Shown: positions 1 through 9,365, numbered from the stretch's first letter. The stretch is 64,000 nucleotides of DNA from Thermohalobaculum sp039821125 (GCA_039821125.1 JBCBOR010000015.1:1-64000), one strand, 5' to 3'. The notes: a model not told the origin generated them from the sequence alone. Numbers and translations: made by a program.

Positions 1-1226
1 ACGGCGACGGTTTGCGGGCGCATGGCGTCCCATTCCTCGAACTTCAGGGGGCGGTTGTCCATGCAGGAGGGCAGGCGGAACCCGTGCTCGGCCAGAGTGA
101 ACTTGCGCCGGTAGTCGCCCTTGTACATGGCGCCGAGCTGCGGGACCGAGACGTGGGATTCGTCCGCGAAGACGATGGCATTGTCGGGGATGTATTCGAA
201 GAGGGTCGGCGGCGGTTCCCCCGGCGCGCGGCCGGTCAGGTAGCGCGAGTAGTTCTCGATCCCGTTGCAGGCGCCGGTTGCCTCGATCATCTCGAGATCA
301 AAATTGGTGCGCTGTTCGAGGCGTTGAGCCTCCAGCAGCAGGCCTTCTTTCACCAGTTGGTCGAGGCGCACGGTCAGTTCCGCCTTGATGCCCTTGATCG
401 CCTGGTTCAGCGTCGGACGGGGCGTGACGTAGTGCGAGTTGGCGTAGATGCGGATGCGATCGAGCTTGTCGGTCTTCTGCCCCGTCAGCGGATCGAATTC
501 GTCAATTGATTCAAGTTCTTCACCGAAGAAGCTCAGCTTCCACGCCCGGTCCTCGAGGTGGGCAGGCCAGATCTCGAGGCTGTCGCCGCGAACCCGGAAA
601 CAGCCGCGCGAGAAGCCCTGGTCGTTGCGCCGGTATTGCTGGGTGACCAGCTCACGCATGATGTCTTGTTGGGCGTACTCCTCTCCGCTGCGCAGGTCCT
701 GGGTCATCGCGCCATAGGTCTCGACCGCGCCGATGCCGTAGATGCAACTGACCGAGGCGACGATCACAACATCGTCCCGCTCCAGCAGCGCCCGGGTGGC
801 CGAGTGGCGCATCCGGTCGATCTGCTCGTTGATCTGGGCTTCCTTCTCGATATAGGTGTCTGAGCGCGGCACATAGGCTTCGGGCTGGTAGTAGTCGTAG
901 TACGAGACGAAATACTCCACCGCGTTTTCCGGAAAGAAGCTTTTGAATTCGCCATAGAGTTGTGCGGCGAGAGTCTTGTTGGGCGCGAGGATGATCGCCG
1001 GGCGTTGCGTCTCCTCGATGATCTTGGCCATGGTGAAGGTCTTGCCGGTGCCGGTGGCGCCAAGCAGCACTTGGTCCTGTTCGCCCTCCAGCACGCCCTG
1101 AGCCAGTTCCCGGATCGCGGTTGGCTGGTCGCCTGCCGGCTGGAACTCGGTCTTCATCACGAGCCTGCGCCCGCCTTCGAGTTTTTCGGCGCGATCGCGA
1201 TTCGCAGTCTGCACGGGCAGGTTCAT
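1..1226 (-). CDS. uvrB: UvrABC system protein B (excinuclease subunit), 5' part only
   Basis: DNA helicase-like damage-verification subunit of nucleotide excision repair, which is loaded by UvrA and recruits UvrC. The minus-strand frame opens at an ATG at 1224-1226 and stays open to the window edge, giving about 408 of the roughly 700 residues expected, so the C-terminal helicase motifs and UvrC-binding region lie outside. Visible are the N-terminal FQPAGDQPTAI signature, Walker A GATGTGKT near residues 56-63, the YYDYYQPEAYVP segment of the beta-hairpin, and DESHVSVPQ, the Walker B region. Identity is secure from these motifs. A degenerate SOS-like box lies about 100 bases upstream. Confidence 0.97.
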   Translation of the reverse strand, partial: MNLPVQTANRDRAEKLEGGRRLVMKTEFQPAGDQPTAIRELAQGVLEGEQDQVLLGATGTGKTFTMAKIIEETQRPAIILAPNKTLAAQLYGEFKSFFPENAVEYFVSYYDYYQPEAYVPRSDTYIEKEAQINEQIDRMRHSATRALLERDDVVIVASVSCIYGIGAVETYGAMTQDLRSGEEYAQQDIMRELVTQQYRRNDQGFSRGCFRVRGDSLEIWPAHLEDRAWKLSFFGEELESIDEFDPLTGQKTDKLDRIRIYANSHYVTPRPTLNQAIKGIKAELTVRLDQLVKEGLLLEAQRLEQRTNFDLEMIEATGACNGIENYSRYLTGRAPGEPPPTLFEYIPDNAIVFADESHVSVPQLGAMYKGDYRRKFTLAEHGFRLPSCMDNRPLKFEEWDAMRPQTVA

Positions 1227-1619
1227 GGCGCTCTCCGTCGACGGTCCGGTCCCGGTCGGATCCAGGATCGTGGTCCCGACAAGATATGGAGCAGCCCATG
1301 GGATTCCTCAATCCGGATTGGCACATAAGAGGAACATTCTTAGAAATCCCCCTAAAGTTGAATCGAATTGCGAAATGCGATTGACGCGACTCGCGTTAAA
1401 GATGTACGACTCTCTGGCAAGCAGCAGATCGCCGCCAACCCGGTGCAACATCCACCCCACCCTCGCTCCCTGCATCGGGTTGGCGGCGTGATCTCCTCCC
1501 CCCGGTTTTGACACCTGATCCGACGCGGTGACTATGCGCTGTTAACGCAGCTTGGCTATTGCGTCAGGACGCCGATCACGCGATATCAGCGTGGTCGGAA
1601 CCGCGAGTGGAGAGGATCC
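1227..1619. other. intergenic region between uvrB and the complex I subunit gene
   Basis: About 390 bases separating divergent genes. It contains the presumed promoters of both. I see no convincing coding frame, no RNA gene and no strong hairpin. The only notable motif is the LexA-like half-site pair at 1332-1346. Confidence 0.6.
1332..1346 (-). promoter_or_regulatory. possible degenerate LexA (SOS) box upstream of uvrB
   Basis: The plus strand reads GAAC, seven bases, GAAA. The alphaproteobacterial LexA site described in Rhodobacter and rhizobia is a direct repeat, GAAC-N7-GAAC, so this has one mismatch in the second half-site. It lies 106 bases upstream of the uvrB start, and uvrB is a usual SOS gene. 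A one-off match of eight defined bases with one error can occur by chance. Confidence 0.25.
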
Positions 1620-1931
1620 ATGCAAGCCCGGATCTACATGCCTGCGAAAAGCGCGATGTCCTCAGGGCAGGGCAACTCGAAGTCCTGGGTGCTTGAGTTC
1701 GCGCCAGAGGATCCCAAGACCATCGACCCGCTGATGGGCTGGACGGGGTCCGGCGATATGAACCGCCAGGTGCGGCTGACCTTTGCGACGAAAGAGGCTG
1801 CGGTCGACTATGCCCGGCGCAACGGCATTGCCTTTCGGGTTGAGAAGCCGAAACCGCGCCGTGCCAACATTCGCCCGCAAGGCTATGGCGGCAACTTTGC
1901 CCACAATCGGCGCGAGGCTTGGTCGCACTGA
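1620..1931 (+). CDS. NADH dehydrogenase (complex I) accessory subunit, NDUFS4/ETC complex I subunit family
   Basis: A 103-residue protein of the family related to the mitochondrial 18-kDa NDUFS4 subunit, which stabilises the NADH-dehydrogenase module of respiratory complex I. It shows the typical run WVLEFAPEDPKTIDPLMGW, then a segment resembling MNRQVRLTFATKEAA and a basic C-terminus with KPKPRRANIRPQGYG. The ATG at 1620 follows a GAGAGG ribosome-binding site. It is monocistronic and lies far from any nuo operon in this window, as is common in alphaproteobacteria. The palindromic repeat pair downstream may end transcription. Confidence 0.9.
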   Translation: MQARIYMPAKSAMSSGQGNSKSWVLEFAPEDPKTIDPLMGWTGSGDMNRQVRLTFATKEAAVDYARRNGIAFRVEKPKPRRANIRPQGYGGNFAHNRREAWSH

Positions 1932-1944
1932 GCTTTTCCAACGA

Positions 1945-2012
1945 GGGTGCGTCACGGACGCACCCTACGCCACGTCGCGCAACATCCCGTAGGGTGCGTC
2001 CGTGACGCACCC
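1945..2012. repeat. paired palindromic repeat, GGGTGCGTC family, copy 1
   Basis: Two 21-base hairpins (1945-1965 and 1992-2012). Each has arms GGGTGCGTC and GACGCACCC and a three-base loop, with the two in opposite orientation, so the whole unit is itself an inverted repeat. It lies between the convergent complex I subunit gene and rsmA and could act as a bidirectional transcription stop, although neither side has a clear T-run. The same pair with a similar spacer occurs at 63356-63422, and a single hairpin occurs at 34005-34025. Confidence 0.9.
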
Positions 2013-2024
2013 TTGCCGATGCGG

Positions 2025-2858
2025 TCAGAGCGCCCGGGCAAGCGTCATGAAATCAGCGATCGTCAGCGTCTCGGCCCGGCGGGTCGGGTCGATCCCGCTT
2101 CTTTCCAGGAGCGTCAGCGGATCAGCCGTGACCCCCTTCAGCGACTGGCGCAGCATCTTGCGCCGCTGAGCGAAGGCGGCGGCTGTCAGGCGTTCAAGGG
2201 TCTTTGGGTCGACATCGGCAGGCTGCTCTGTCGGCGTGATGTGGACCACCGACGATGTGACCTTGGGCGGCGGGGTGAACGCCTGAGGCGGCACATCAAA
2301 GGCGATCCGCGCGCGCGCGCGCCACTGGGCAAGGATCGACAATCGCCCGTAGGCCTTCGTGCCGGGCGCGGCGACGATCCGCTCGGCCACCTCGCGTTGG
2401 AACATCAGCGTCAGTGACGTCCACCAGGGCGGCCAAGGCGCACCGCCAAGCCAGCCGGTCAGCAGCGCCGTGCCGACATTGTAGGGCAGGTTGGCGCAGA
2501 TCCGCGCAGGGCCGGTCAGATGCCGTGCCAGATCAACCTCCATCGCGTCGCCCTCGATCACCGTCAGGCGCCCGGGACAGGCCGCGGCGATCTCGGCCAG
2601 CGCAGGCAGGCAACGGCTGTCGCGCTCTATGGCGATGACATGGGCTGCCCCCTCGGCCAGCAAGGCGCGGGTCAACCCGCCGGGGCCGGGGCCGATCTCG
2701 ACAACCTCGGCGCCGTCCAGCGGGCCGGACGCACGAGCGATCTTGGCCGTCAGATTCAGGTCGAGCAAAAAGTTCTGCCCGAGAGACTTGCGCGCCGACA
2801 GACCGTGTGCGGCGATCACATCGCCCAGCCGTGGCAGACCGTCCGGGGCCAGCGTCAT
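2025..2858 (-). CDS. rsmA: 16S rRNA (adenine(1518)-N(6)/adenine(1519)-N(6))-dimethyltransferase
   Basis: RsmA (KsgA) dimethylates two adjacent adenosines in the 3' terminal helix of 16S rRNA late in 30S assembly. The 277-residue protein carries KSLGQNFLLD near the N-terminus, the SAM-binding motif VVEIGPGPGGLTRALL near residues 50-65, the acidic IAIERD motif and the catalytic NLPYNV motif. The start overlaps the pdxA stop by four bases (ATGA), indicating translational coupling. The order surA-pdxA-rsmA is widely conserved in proteobacteria. Length and motifs are complete. Confidence 0.97.
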   Translation of the reverse strand: MTLAPDGLPRLGDVIAAHGLSARKSLGQNFLLDLNLTAKIARASGPLDGAEVVEIGPGPGGLTRALLAEGAAHVIAIERDSRCLPALAEIAAACPGRLTVIEGDAMEVDLARHLTGPARICANLPYNVGTALLTGWLGGAPWPPWWTSLTLMFQREVAERIVAAPGTKAYGRLSILAQWRARARIAFDVPPQAFTPPPKVTSSVVHITPTEQPADVDPKTLERLTAAAFAQRRKMLRQSLKGVTADPLTLLERSGIDPTRRAETLTIADFMTLARAL

Positions 2859-3874
2859 GCAGCGGCGCGCGCGTGCCGGGCGGTGGCCATCTCACCGGCC
2901 AGACGGATCGCCTCGATCAGACTCGATGGATCGGCGCGCCCGGTTCCAGCGATATCATAGGCCGTTCCGTGATCGGGCGAGGTGCGCACGAAGGGCAGGC
3001 CCAGCGTCACGTTCACACCTCGGGCAAAATCCAGCGTCTTGATCGGGACCAGCCCCTGATCGTGGTACATGGTCAGTGCGACATCATAGCGGGCGCGTGC
3101 GTCCGGGTGGAACATCGTGTCCGCGGGCAGGGGACCCGCGATGGCGATGCCTTCGGCGCGCAGTGTCTCGAGAACCGGGGCGATGACCTCGATGTCCTCA
3201 CGGCCCATCGCGCCGCCTTCGCCTGCATGGGGATTGAGCCCGGCGCAGGCCAGACGCGGGGCGGCAATGCCGAAATCGCGGATCAGCGCGGCATGGGTGA
3301 TACGTGCCGTGTCTGCCAGCAGCTCCGGTGTCAGCGCACCGGGCACCTCGGCCAGCGGGATGTGGATCGTCACCGGCACCACACGCAGGCCGGGCACGGC
3401 GAGCATCATCACCGTGCGCGGCACGCCGCCAAGATGGGCGAGGTACTCGGTATGGCCGGGATAGGCGAAGCCCGCACCATCATAGAGCACCTTCTTGTTG
3501 ATCGGGTTCGTCACCACGCCGCTGGCCGCGCCGGACCGCGCCAGTGCAACCGCGCGATCGATGGCAGCAATGGTGGCAATGGCAGCCTCTGGTGCGGGGC
3601 GGCCCGGCGTGATCGGCCCCGGAATGTCTTGCGCCAGAACGGGAAGGGCCGCGGCGAAGGCTGAGACCGCGTCGGCTGGCTGCGTGATCTCGGCAACTGG
3701 CGTCTCGCTGTCTTGGGCTGCGGCGATGTCCCGGACCCGTGCAGGATCGTCGATCAGAAAGAAGGGCGGCAGGGCCGTGCCGGCCCTTTGCGCGCGCCAT
3801 GCGGCGAGGGTGATCTCGGTTCCGACCCCGGCGGGATCGCCCATGGTGATCGCAAGGGGGGCCGTGGCGGTCAT
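2855..3874 (-). CDS. pdxA: 4-hydroxythreonine-4-phosphate dehydrogenase
   Basis: NAD-dependent enzyme of the DXP-dependent pyridoxal 5'-phosphate pathway, oxidising 4-phosphohydroxy-L-threonine to the 2-amino-3-oxo intermediate that feeds PdxJ. The 339-residue product begins TMGDPAGVGTEI and contains the metal-site motifs LNPHAGEGG and MYHDQGLVPIKTL, followed by VNVTLGLPFVRTSPDHGTA, all typical of PdxA. It lies 53 bases downstream of surA and overlaps rsmA by four bases. Nothing in the sequence suggests a related terephthalate-type dehydrogenase, and the genomic context is that of true pdxA. Confidence 0.96.
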   Translation of the reverse strand: MTATAPLAITMGDPAGVGTEITLAAWRAQRAGTALPPFFLIDDPARVRDIAAAQDSETPVAEITQPADAVSAFAAALPVLAQDIPGPITPGRPAPEAAIATIAAIDRAVALARSGAASGVVTNPINKKVLYDGAGFAYPGHTEYLAHLGGVPRTVMMLAVPGLRVVPVTIHIPLAEVPGALTPELLADTARITHAALIRDFGIAAPRLACAGLNPHAGEGGAMGREDIEVIAPVLETLRAEGIAIAGPLPADTMFHPDARARYDVALTMYHDQGLVPIKTLDFARGVNVTLGLPFVRTSPDHGTAYDIAGTGRADPSSLIEAIRLAGEMATARHARAAA

Positions 3875-3927
3875 CGCGCCGCGCCGATGCAGAGACGAAG
3901 ATGCGCCCGAGGCCTCAGCACGTGGCC

Positions 3928-4881
3928 CTAGCGGATCTCGATCAGCGCGTCGCGGCGCATTTCCTGCAGCAGCCCCTCGGCCAGACGATTGCTCTGCTGG
4001 ACAGCGAGGCGGTTGCGCACCTGGGCGCGCAGTTCCGGGCTGATTTGCGGTTGATCGCCGGTGGCTTGCTTCTCATCCAGTTTGAGAAGCGACAGCCCGC
4101 CGGCAACGGGAAGCGGTGCCGAGACCTGACCGACCTCGAGCGCGGCAAGCGCGCGGACCAGTTCTGGCGGCATCCGGTCGGTTGTCACCCAGCCCACCAG
4201 ACCACCACGTGCCGCGCTGGGCGCCTTGGAGTGCTGCGTCACCGCGGCGCCGAAATCGCCGCCATTGTTCAGCTCTTCGGACAGCTGCGCGCCGAGGGCG
4301 CGAGTTTCCTGTTCGGTGCGACCATCGCCGCCAAGCGGCAGGCCGATCTCGCGGATCCGGTAGCGAAAGCCCGTGCGCGATTGCAGCAGGCCAAGCTCGG
4401 CGTCGACCTCGGCCTCGCCCGGCTCGACCCGGTTGCCGAACCGGGCACGCACGACCTGGGACCAGATCACCTCGGCGACCACCATGTCCTCGACCGCCTG
4501 ATCCGTGACGCCCTGTGCGTTCATCAGGGCGCGGAACTCGGCCGGTGTGACCGAGCCGCGGCGGGCAAACTCCTGAATGCCGGACTCAACCATCTCGTTG
4601 CTCGGGTTGATCCCGATGCGTTTGCCGGCCTGCAGCTTCAGCCGGTCCTCGACAAGCTGGTCGAGGGCGGATGAGCGCAGCGAGTCGGCCGAGGCCGACG
4701 GAAATCCGAGCGCCACAAGGATCTGCGCGCGCTGTGCGAGATCGAAGCCCGTGATCGCGCTGTCGTTCACCACGGCCACGGGCCGGAACAGCGTCTGTGC
4801 CATCGCCACTGGCGCCGTCAGCACTGTTGCGGCCACAAGCGCTCCGGCGAGAACTCTGGTCACGACCGATCTGGTTTTCAT
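3928..4881 (-). CDS. surA: periplasmic chaperone / peptidyl-prolyl isomerase SurA
   Basis: Chaperone escorting outer-membrane beta-barrel proteins. The chosen ATG at 4879-4881 gives 317 residues with a clean signal peptide ending APVAMAQ; an upstream in-frame extension would run into lptD and lacks a signal sequence. After the SurA N-terminal helical domain (about residues 35-150) comes a single parvulin-type rotamase domain (about 165-270, with GLVGWV in it) and a C-terminal helix. E. coli SurA has two rotamase domains; one is usual in alphaproteobacteria. It sits directly after lptD, a known SurA client. Confidence 0.93.
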   Translation of the reverse strand: MKTRSVVTRVLAGALVAATVLTAPVAMAQTLFRPVAVVNDSAITGFDLAQRAQILVALGFPSASADSLRSSALDQLVEDRLKLQAGKRIGINPSNEMVESGIQEFARRGSVTPAEFRALMNAQGVTDQAVEDMVVAEVIWSQVVRARFGNRVEPGEAEVDAELGLLQSRTGFRYRIREIGLPLGGDGRTEQETRALGAQLSEELNNGGDFGAAVTQHSKAPSAARGGLVGWVTTDRMPPELVRALAALEVGQVSAPLPVAGGLSLLKLDEKQATGDQPQISPELRAQVRNRLAVQQSNRLAEGLLQEMRRDALIEIR

Positions 4882-4922
4882 GGTATGCCTCCACTCCCAA
4901 GCTGCCGCGGTTATGCCCCCGG

Positions 4923-7067
4923 TCAGCTCGAACCGCCCAATGTCAGAAGTCTTACCTGAACACCGCCTGATGTCGAGGCCGCAACATTGTCGGTCTCGGT
5001 AAAGCGGCTCTGGATGAAGCCTTCGATCTCGCAGCATTCGTTTGAATAGATGATCGATCCGCCGACGCGGACGAACTCGCTCAACTCGAGATCACGGCGC
5101 ACATTGGCCGAGAAACGCCAGTTCTCATTGAGTTTCAGGCGCAGGACCGAGGTCACTTCCTCGCGGTCATCCGGCGCACCGATCAGCGGGTCTGCTGCGA
5201 TGAAGATGTAATTCGCGTTCAACGTGACGGGATCCAGTTGCAGGCGCCCGATTGCCTCGTTCCGTGTGACCGAGCCATCGTCCGCAAAGCGCATCCGGTG
5301 ACTGAAGGTGAAATAGGGATCGTAGGAAGCATTCCACGCGGCAACGAAATCGGACTCCGTTTCCGCCAGGCCTGAGCCTTCCGAGAACGCATCGACATCG
5401 CGGAAGCGGTAGACGCGCCCGACGCTGGCATCGAATGTGAAGCCATCTGTATCCAGCAGGTCATAGCGCAGCAGCAGGTTGATCCGCGGCCCTTCCTCGA
5501 AATTGTCGAGGCCCGAGAAGTGGTTGCGGTCGATGACGTTGGTCTCGTCGAACTCCTGCACGAGGCTGTCTTCGAAAATGATCTCGTCCGCGTCGTTGCC
5601 GCCAAAGGGTGCCATGATCGCCTGCACCACGGGTTCGATCACGTGGGACGTGCCGCTCTGCTGGTTCCAGATCAGCGGATAGCGCGCCTCGACCCCCGCG
5701 GTCGGGGCAAGGCGCACGCGTAGCTCATCCTCGCCCCCGTCGCTCTCAAGCGCCGAGAACACATCGGCCCGGACCTCGGCGAAGGACGTGACGGCAAGAC
5801 CGACCGGCAGGGTATCGCTGCGCTCCCAGTCCACCCCGACCGAGAGACGGGCCGTGTCATCGCCGTTGTTGCGCAGCAGGATCTGGCCCGAGGTGAATGC
5901 GCCGAACTCGCCGCCGAGATAGGGGTCGGCAAACTCCTGGCGCGCATCGAAGACAGGGACACCGAGGGGAATGTCGCCTGCAGGCTCATTGTCCCGCAGG
6001 CTCTGGAAATAGAGGCCCGAGACGTCGAAAAAGCCGTTCCGGCGATAGCGGCGGATGAAGATGTCGCTGTTCAGCCGGTCCCGGTTCGAGAGGTCGAAGA
6101 AGTTGAGATAATCGTCGTCCGAGGCGAAGTTGATGTTGAACCCGATATCGATGTCCTCGCCCAGGTCATAGATGCCCGCCGCGTCGACATGGCCGCGCAA
6201 CCCGTTTTCGCCGTCGAAATCGGAATAGCCGATTGAGCCTTCGACCCTGACCCGCCCGCGTTCGAAGAGGCGGCGGTAGTCCAGCTCCAGGATGGGCGGT
6301 TCCTGGGTCAGAATGAAGGGGGTTATCGTCAGGTCTGAGTGATCGTCGATCACGAGGAAGTATGGAACGCGAATACCCTCGCCAAAATTGCCATCGACTT
6401 CGAAGGAGGGTGACAGAAAGCCGGAACTGCGTTCGACCGTTGGATCGGGGTGCGCGAAATAGGGCAGCCACGCGATGGGCACGCCGAAGACGTCGAAGGT
6501 CGCGTTCTCGTAGTGGATGACCTTCTCGACCTCGTCGTGGATCACCCGGCGGGCGCGGATACGCCAGAGCGGCACCTCAAGTTCGGGACAGACTTCGCAG
6601 GGGCTGTAGACCACTTTCGAGAGCGTGTTGTAGCGCTCGTTCACGCGCTGTGCCTCGACCGCGGCCAGCCGGGTCGTCTCGTTCAGGACCGAGCGGGCGC
6701 CTGTGACCAGACCGTCCTTCAGATCGGCATCCAGATCGGCCGTATCGGCAAAAACCGTCGTGCCGTTGGGGTCGCGCAGGACGATGTTGCCGACGGCGGC
6801 GATGCGCCCCGTCTTGTCATTGTAGATGATCTCGTTCGCGGTCAGGGTGCGGTCGCCATAGAACACCTCGACCGACCCTGTGGCGGTGACGGTTTCGGTC
6901 GCTGGGTCATAGATCACCTCATCGGCGATCAGGGTGACAGGGGTATCGGGATCAGGCCGATCGATGGATTGTGCGAGCGCGGCGCCGGGCCAGGTCTCAA
7001 GAAGAAGCAGCACCAGCCCAAGGACCAAAACGGTCGTACGCACAGCCGGTGACCCGGAAAACGCCAT
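4923..7067 (-). CDS. lptD: LPS-assembly outer-membrane protein LptD
   Basis: Outer-membrane barrel that, with LptE, inserts LPS into the outer leaflet. About 714 residues from the ATG at 7067: signal peptide ending in ALAQS, an OstA/LptA-like periplasmic domain (about residues 35-150, with IADEVIYDPATETVTATGSV), then a long beta-rich barrel. A CEVC pair follows the OstA domain and an adjacent CC pair sits near the C-terminus (SNECCEIEG), consistent with the interdomain disulphides LptD needs. A GTG at 7100 with a GAGGA upstream, just after the lptG stop, is an alternative start adding 11 residues. It is last of the lptF-lptG-lptD run. Confidence 0.94.
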   Translation of the reverse strand: MAFSGSPAVRTTVLVLGLVLLLLETWPGAALAQSIDRPDPDTPVTLIADEVIYDPATETVTATGSVEVFYGDRTLTANEIIYNDKTGRIAAVGNIVLRDPNGTTVFADTADLDADLKDGLVTGARSVLNETTRLAAVEAQRVNERYNTLSKVVYSPCEVCPELEVPLWRIRARRVIHDEVEKVIHYENATFDVFGVPIAWLPYFAHPDPTVERSSGFLSPSFEVDGNFGEGIRVPYFLVIDDHSDLTITPFILTQEPPILELDYRRLFERGRVRVEGSIGYSDFDGENGLRGHVDAAGIYDLGEDIDIGFNINFASDDDYLNFFDLSNRDRLNSDIFIRRYRRNGFFDVSGLYFQSLRDNEPAGDIPLGVPVFDARQEFADPYLGGEFGAFTSGQILLRNNGDDTARLSVGVDWERSDTLPVGLAVTSFAEVRADVFSALESDGGEDELRVRLAPTAGVEARYPLIWNQQSGTSHVIEPVVQAIMAPFGGNDADEIIFEDSLVQEFDETNVIDRNHFSGLDNFEEGPRINLLLRYDLLDTDGFTFDASVGRVYRFRDVDAFSEGSGLAETESDFVAAWNASYDPYFTFSHRMRFADDGSVTRNEAIGRLQLDPVTLNANYIFIAADPLIGAPDDREEVTSVLRLKLNENWRFSANVRRDLELSEFVRVGGSIIYSNECCEIEGFIQSRFTETDNVAASTSGGVQVRLLTLGGSS

Positions 7068-7104
7068 CACTGCCCGCACCCTGCTTTTTGTCGTTATCAC
7101 CTTT

Positions 7105-8229
7105 CTAGCCGTCCTCGAGGTGCAGCAGCAAGCCCAGAGCGAGCAGCACCGCGGACATTGGCGGAGCCCAGGCCGCGACCAGCACGGGAACCGAGCCCGA
7201 GGCGCCGAGCGCATTGGCGATATCGGACAGGAAGAAGTAGCCAAACCCCGCCATCACACAGCCAAGCGCCATGAAGCCGAGCCCACCAAACCGGGCGTGG
7301 CGCATCGAGAACGCCGCTCCGATCAACACCATTGCAACATAGACAATCGGCGCCGAGACCAGCGCGTACCAGTGCATCTTGTGCCGGTTGGACGAGAAGC
7401 CCGATTCCTCCAGCAGTTTGATGAACCCGGGCAGTTTCCAGAAGCTGATGGACTCAGGCGTCGCGAAGCTGTCGTGGATATGCTCGACCGTCAGGTCCGT
7501 CGGTATGTCCATATGATCGAGCCGGGTGGCAGAGGCCTCGGCCAGGGCGGCGTCGGTATCGATAGCGGCGGTCTCGCTCAGATCCCAGCGCATCACGCCG
7601 TTCAGGCGCCACGTCTGGTCGCCCAGCACGGCGCTGCGCGCCGCTATGCGGCGGAACAGGCGGTCCTCGGCATCGAACTGGAAGATCGAGACATCCCACA
7701 GCCGGTCGATTTTGCTGCTGGCGCGCTGGGCACGGATAACGGTCTGGCCGTCCTCGTCCCCTTGCCGCAGCCAGATGCCCTTGCCCGGCAGTGCAAGGCG
7801 CGAGGTGGTTCGGTCGAAGAACCGCTCCTGCAGCGTGTCAAACCGGGCGGTGAATGCCGAAGCGATGGGGTTGTAGACCGCGAAGGCCATCACCCCCAGC
7901 AGTGCGCCGACCACCACCGCGGGCGAGATCAGGCGCCAGACCGAAACGCCGGCGGCCCGCGTAATGACCAGTTCTGACCGGCGGGCGAGGATCGCGAAGC
8001 AGGTCATCGAGGCCAGCAGCACCGTGAACGGCGCCGCCGTGATGGTGATCGAGGGCGCATGCAGAATGGCCATGCCCAGCAGATCCGCGAACCCGGCGCC
8101 GCCGCGCCGGTTGGCCCGCATCAACTCGACCAGATCGACGATGATCACCAGCGTGAACACCGCCAGGAAGGTCGCGATCGCGATCGTCAGAAACCGCCGG
8201 GCGATATAGAACCAGAGCGTCGCACGCAT
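7105..8229 (-). CDS. lptG: LPS export ABC transporter permease LptG
   Basis: Inner-membrane permease that with LptF and the LptB ATPase extracts LPS and drives it along the LptC-A-D bridge. The 374-residue protein has the YjgP/YjgQ layout: three hydrophobic segments in the first 110 residues, a large periplasmic beta-jellyroll region (about 125-270), then three C-terminal membrane segments. The ATG overlaps the lptF stop by one base (TGATG), so the two subunits are translationally coupled. LptB is not in the window. Confidence 0.94.
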   Translation of the reverse strand: MRATLWFYIARRFLTIAIATFLAVFTLVIIVDLVELMRANRRGGAGFADLLGMAILHAPSITITAAPFTVLLASMTCFAILARRSELVITRAAGVSVWRLISPAVVVGALLGVMAFAVYNPIASAFTARFDTLQERFFDRTTSRLALPGKGIWLRQGDEDGQTVIRAQRASSKIDRLWDVSIFQFDAEDRLFRRIAARSAVLGDQTWRLNGVMRWDLSETAAIDTDAALAEASATRLDHMDIPTDLTVEHIHDSFATPESISFWKLPGFIKLLEESGFSSNRHKMHWYALVSAPIVYVAMVLIGAAFSMRHARFGGLGFMALGCVMAGFGYFFLSDIANALGASGSVPVLVAAWAPPMSAVLLALGLLLHLEDG

Positions 8230-9365
8230 CAGCCGGCCCTCGCGCGGTCCGGCATGGCCCGCTGCTGACGCGGCGCGCGATTGAAATCGCTCAGCATCCA
8301 GAGCGCAATCACCCCGCCCGCCAGCGGCGGCACATAGAGCATTGGCCAGAGCTCGTGATTGCCCGAGACCACGCTTTTCGCCGCCAGCCCCAGGAGCCGC
8401 AGCGCCAGCCCGGCGGCCGAGGCGAGAATGATCCGCCCGGCAAAACCGCGCCGTGAGAACCCGGCCGAGATGATGAACGCCACGGCCAGCAGCGGCAGCG
8501 CCAGCACGTAAAGCGGCGAGGACAGAGCCTCATGCGCCTCGGCGCGGAAATCGCTGATCCCGCGGGGACGCGCGCCACGCTCATCAATGCTCAGAAGCTC
8601 GGGCAGATACATCTCCGAAGGTTTTCGGAACCGCGCTGGGCTGGTGTTGTCCAGCCGCGTCAGATCGTAGGCCAGTTGCTCGAAGCGCAGGATCGAAAGC
8701 TTGTCGGTGCGCGCCTCGCCCTCGTTGGTGCTCTGGGCGATCCCGTCGAACATCACTAGCCGCGTGCCGGCATCGTCGCGGATCAGCAGCGCACGCTCGG
8801 CGGTGTAGGTAACGGTGCGGTCATCCTCGCGTTCATCCTGGATGAAGACGCCGAACATCTCTCCGGGCTCGCCCGTCTCGCGCAGGTAGACCGTGACGCC
8901 GGTGTCGGGCGAGATGAAATCACCCTCGCGGATGAAGGCCGCCGCCACATCGCCGCGGATCTGGGTGATCCGGTCGCGCATCTCGCGCTGGGCCGTCGGC
9001 ATCAGGTAGAGCGTGATCGCATAGCAGATCAGCATCACCAGCACGCCAAATGCCGTCACCGCGCGCAGGATCGACGTGGTCGACAGCCCCGCGGCCAGCA
9101 TCACCGTGATCTCGCTGTCGCTGTAGAGTCGGTTGATCGAGAAAAGCACCGCCGCAAAGACCGAGATCGGCAGCACGATCGACAGCACCATCGGCAGCAG
9201 CAGTGCGGTAAACTCGAGGAAGACCAGCGCCGACTGGCCGTTGTTCACCACCGTGTTGATCACGCGCAGCGACTGGGTCAGCCAGATCACGCCGGTAAAC
9301 ACCAGCACGAAGAACAGAAACGGGCCAAGGATCTGACCGAAGATATAGCGGTCGAGACTGCGCAA
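8229..9365 (-). CDS. lptF: LPS export ABC transporter permease LptF
   Basis: Partner of LptG with the same membrane-jellyroll-membrane layout. I place the start at a TTG (9363-9365) because a GGAGG sits six bases before it and the protein then begins LRSLDRYIFGQILGPF, the usual LptF N-terminus (378 residues). The frame stays open far upstream, but that extension overlaps the pepA coding start and has no membrane character. It diverges from pepA across about 135 bases. Confidence 0.92.
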   Translation of the reverse strand: MRSLDRYIFGQILGPFLFFVLVFTGVIWLTQSLRVINTVVNNGQSALVFLEFTALLLPMVLSIVLPISVFAAVLFSINRLYSDSEITVMLAAGLSTTSILRAVTAFGVLVMLICYAITLYLMPTAQREMRDRITQIRGDVAAAFIREGDFISPDTGVTVYLRETGEPGEMFGVFIQDEREDDRTVTYTAERALLIRDDAGTRLVMFDGIAQSTNEGEARTDKLSILRFEQLAYDLTRLDNTSPARFRKPSEMYLPELLSIDERGARPRGISDFRAEAHEALSSPLYVLALPLLAVAFIISAGFSRRGFAGRIILASAAGLALRLLGLAAKSVVSGNHELWPMLYVPPLAGGVIALWMLSDFNRAPRQQRAMPDRARAG

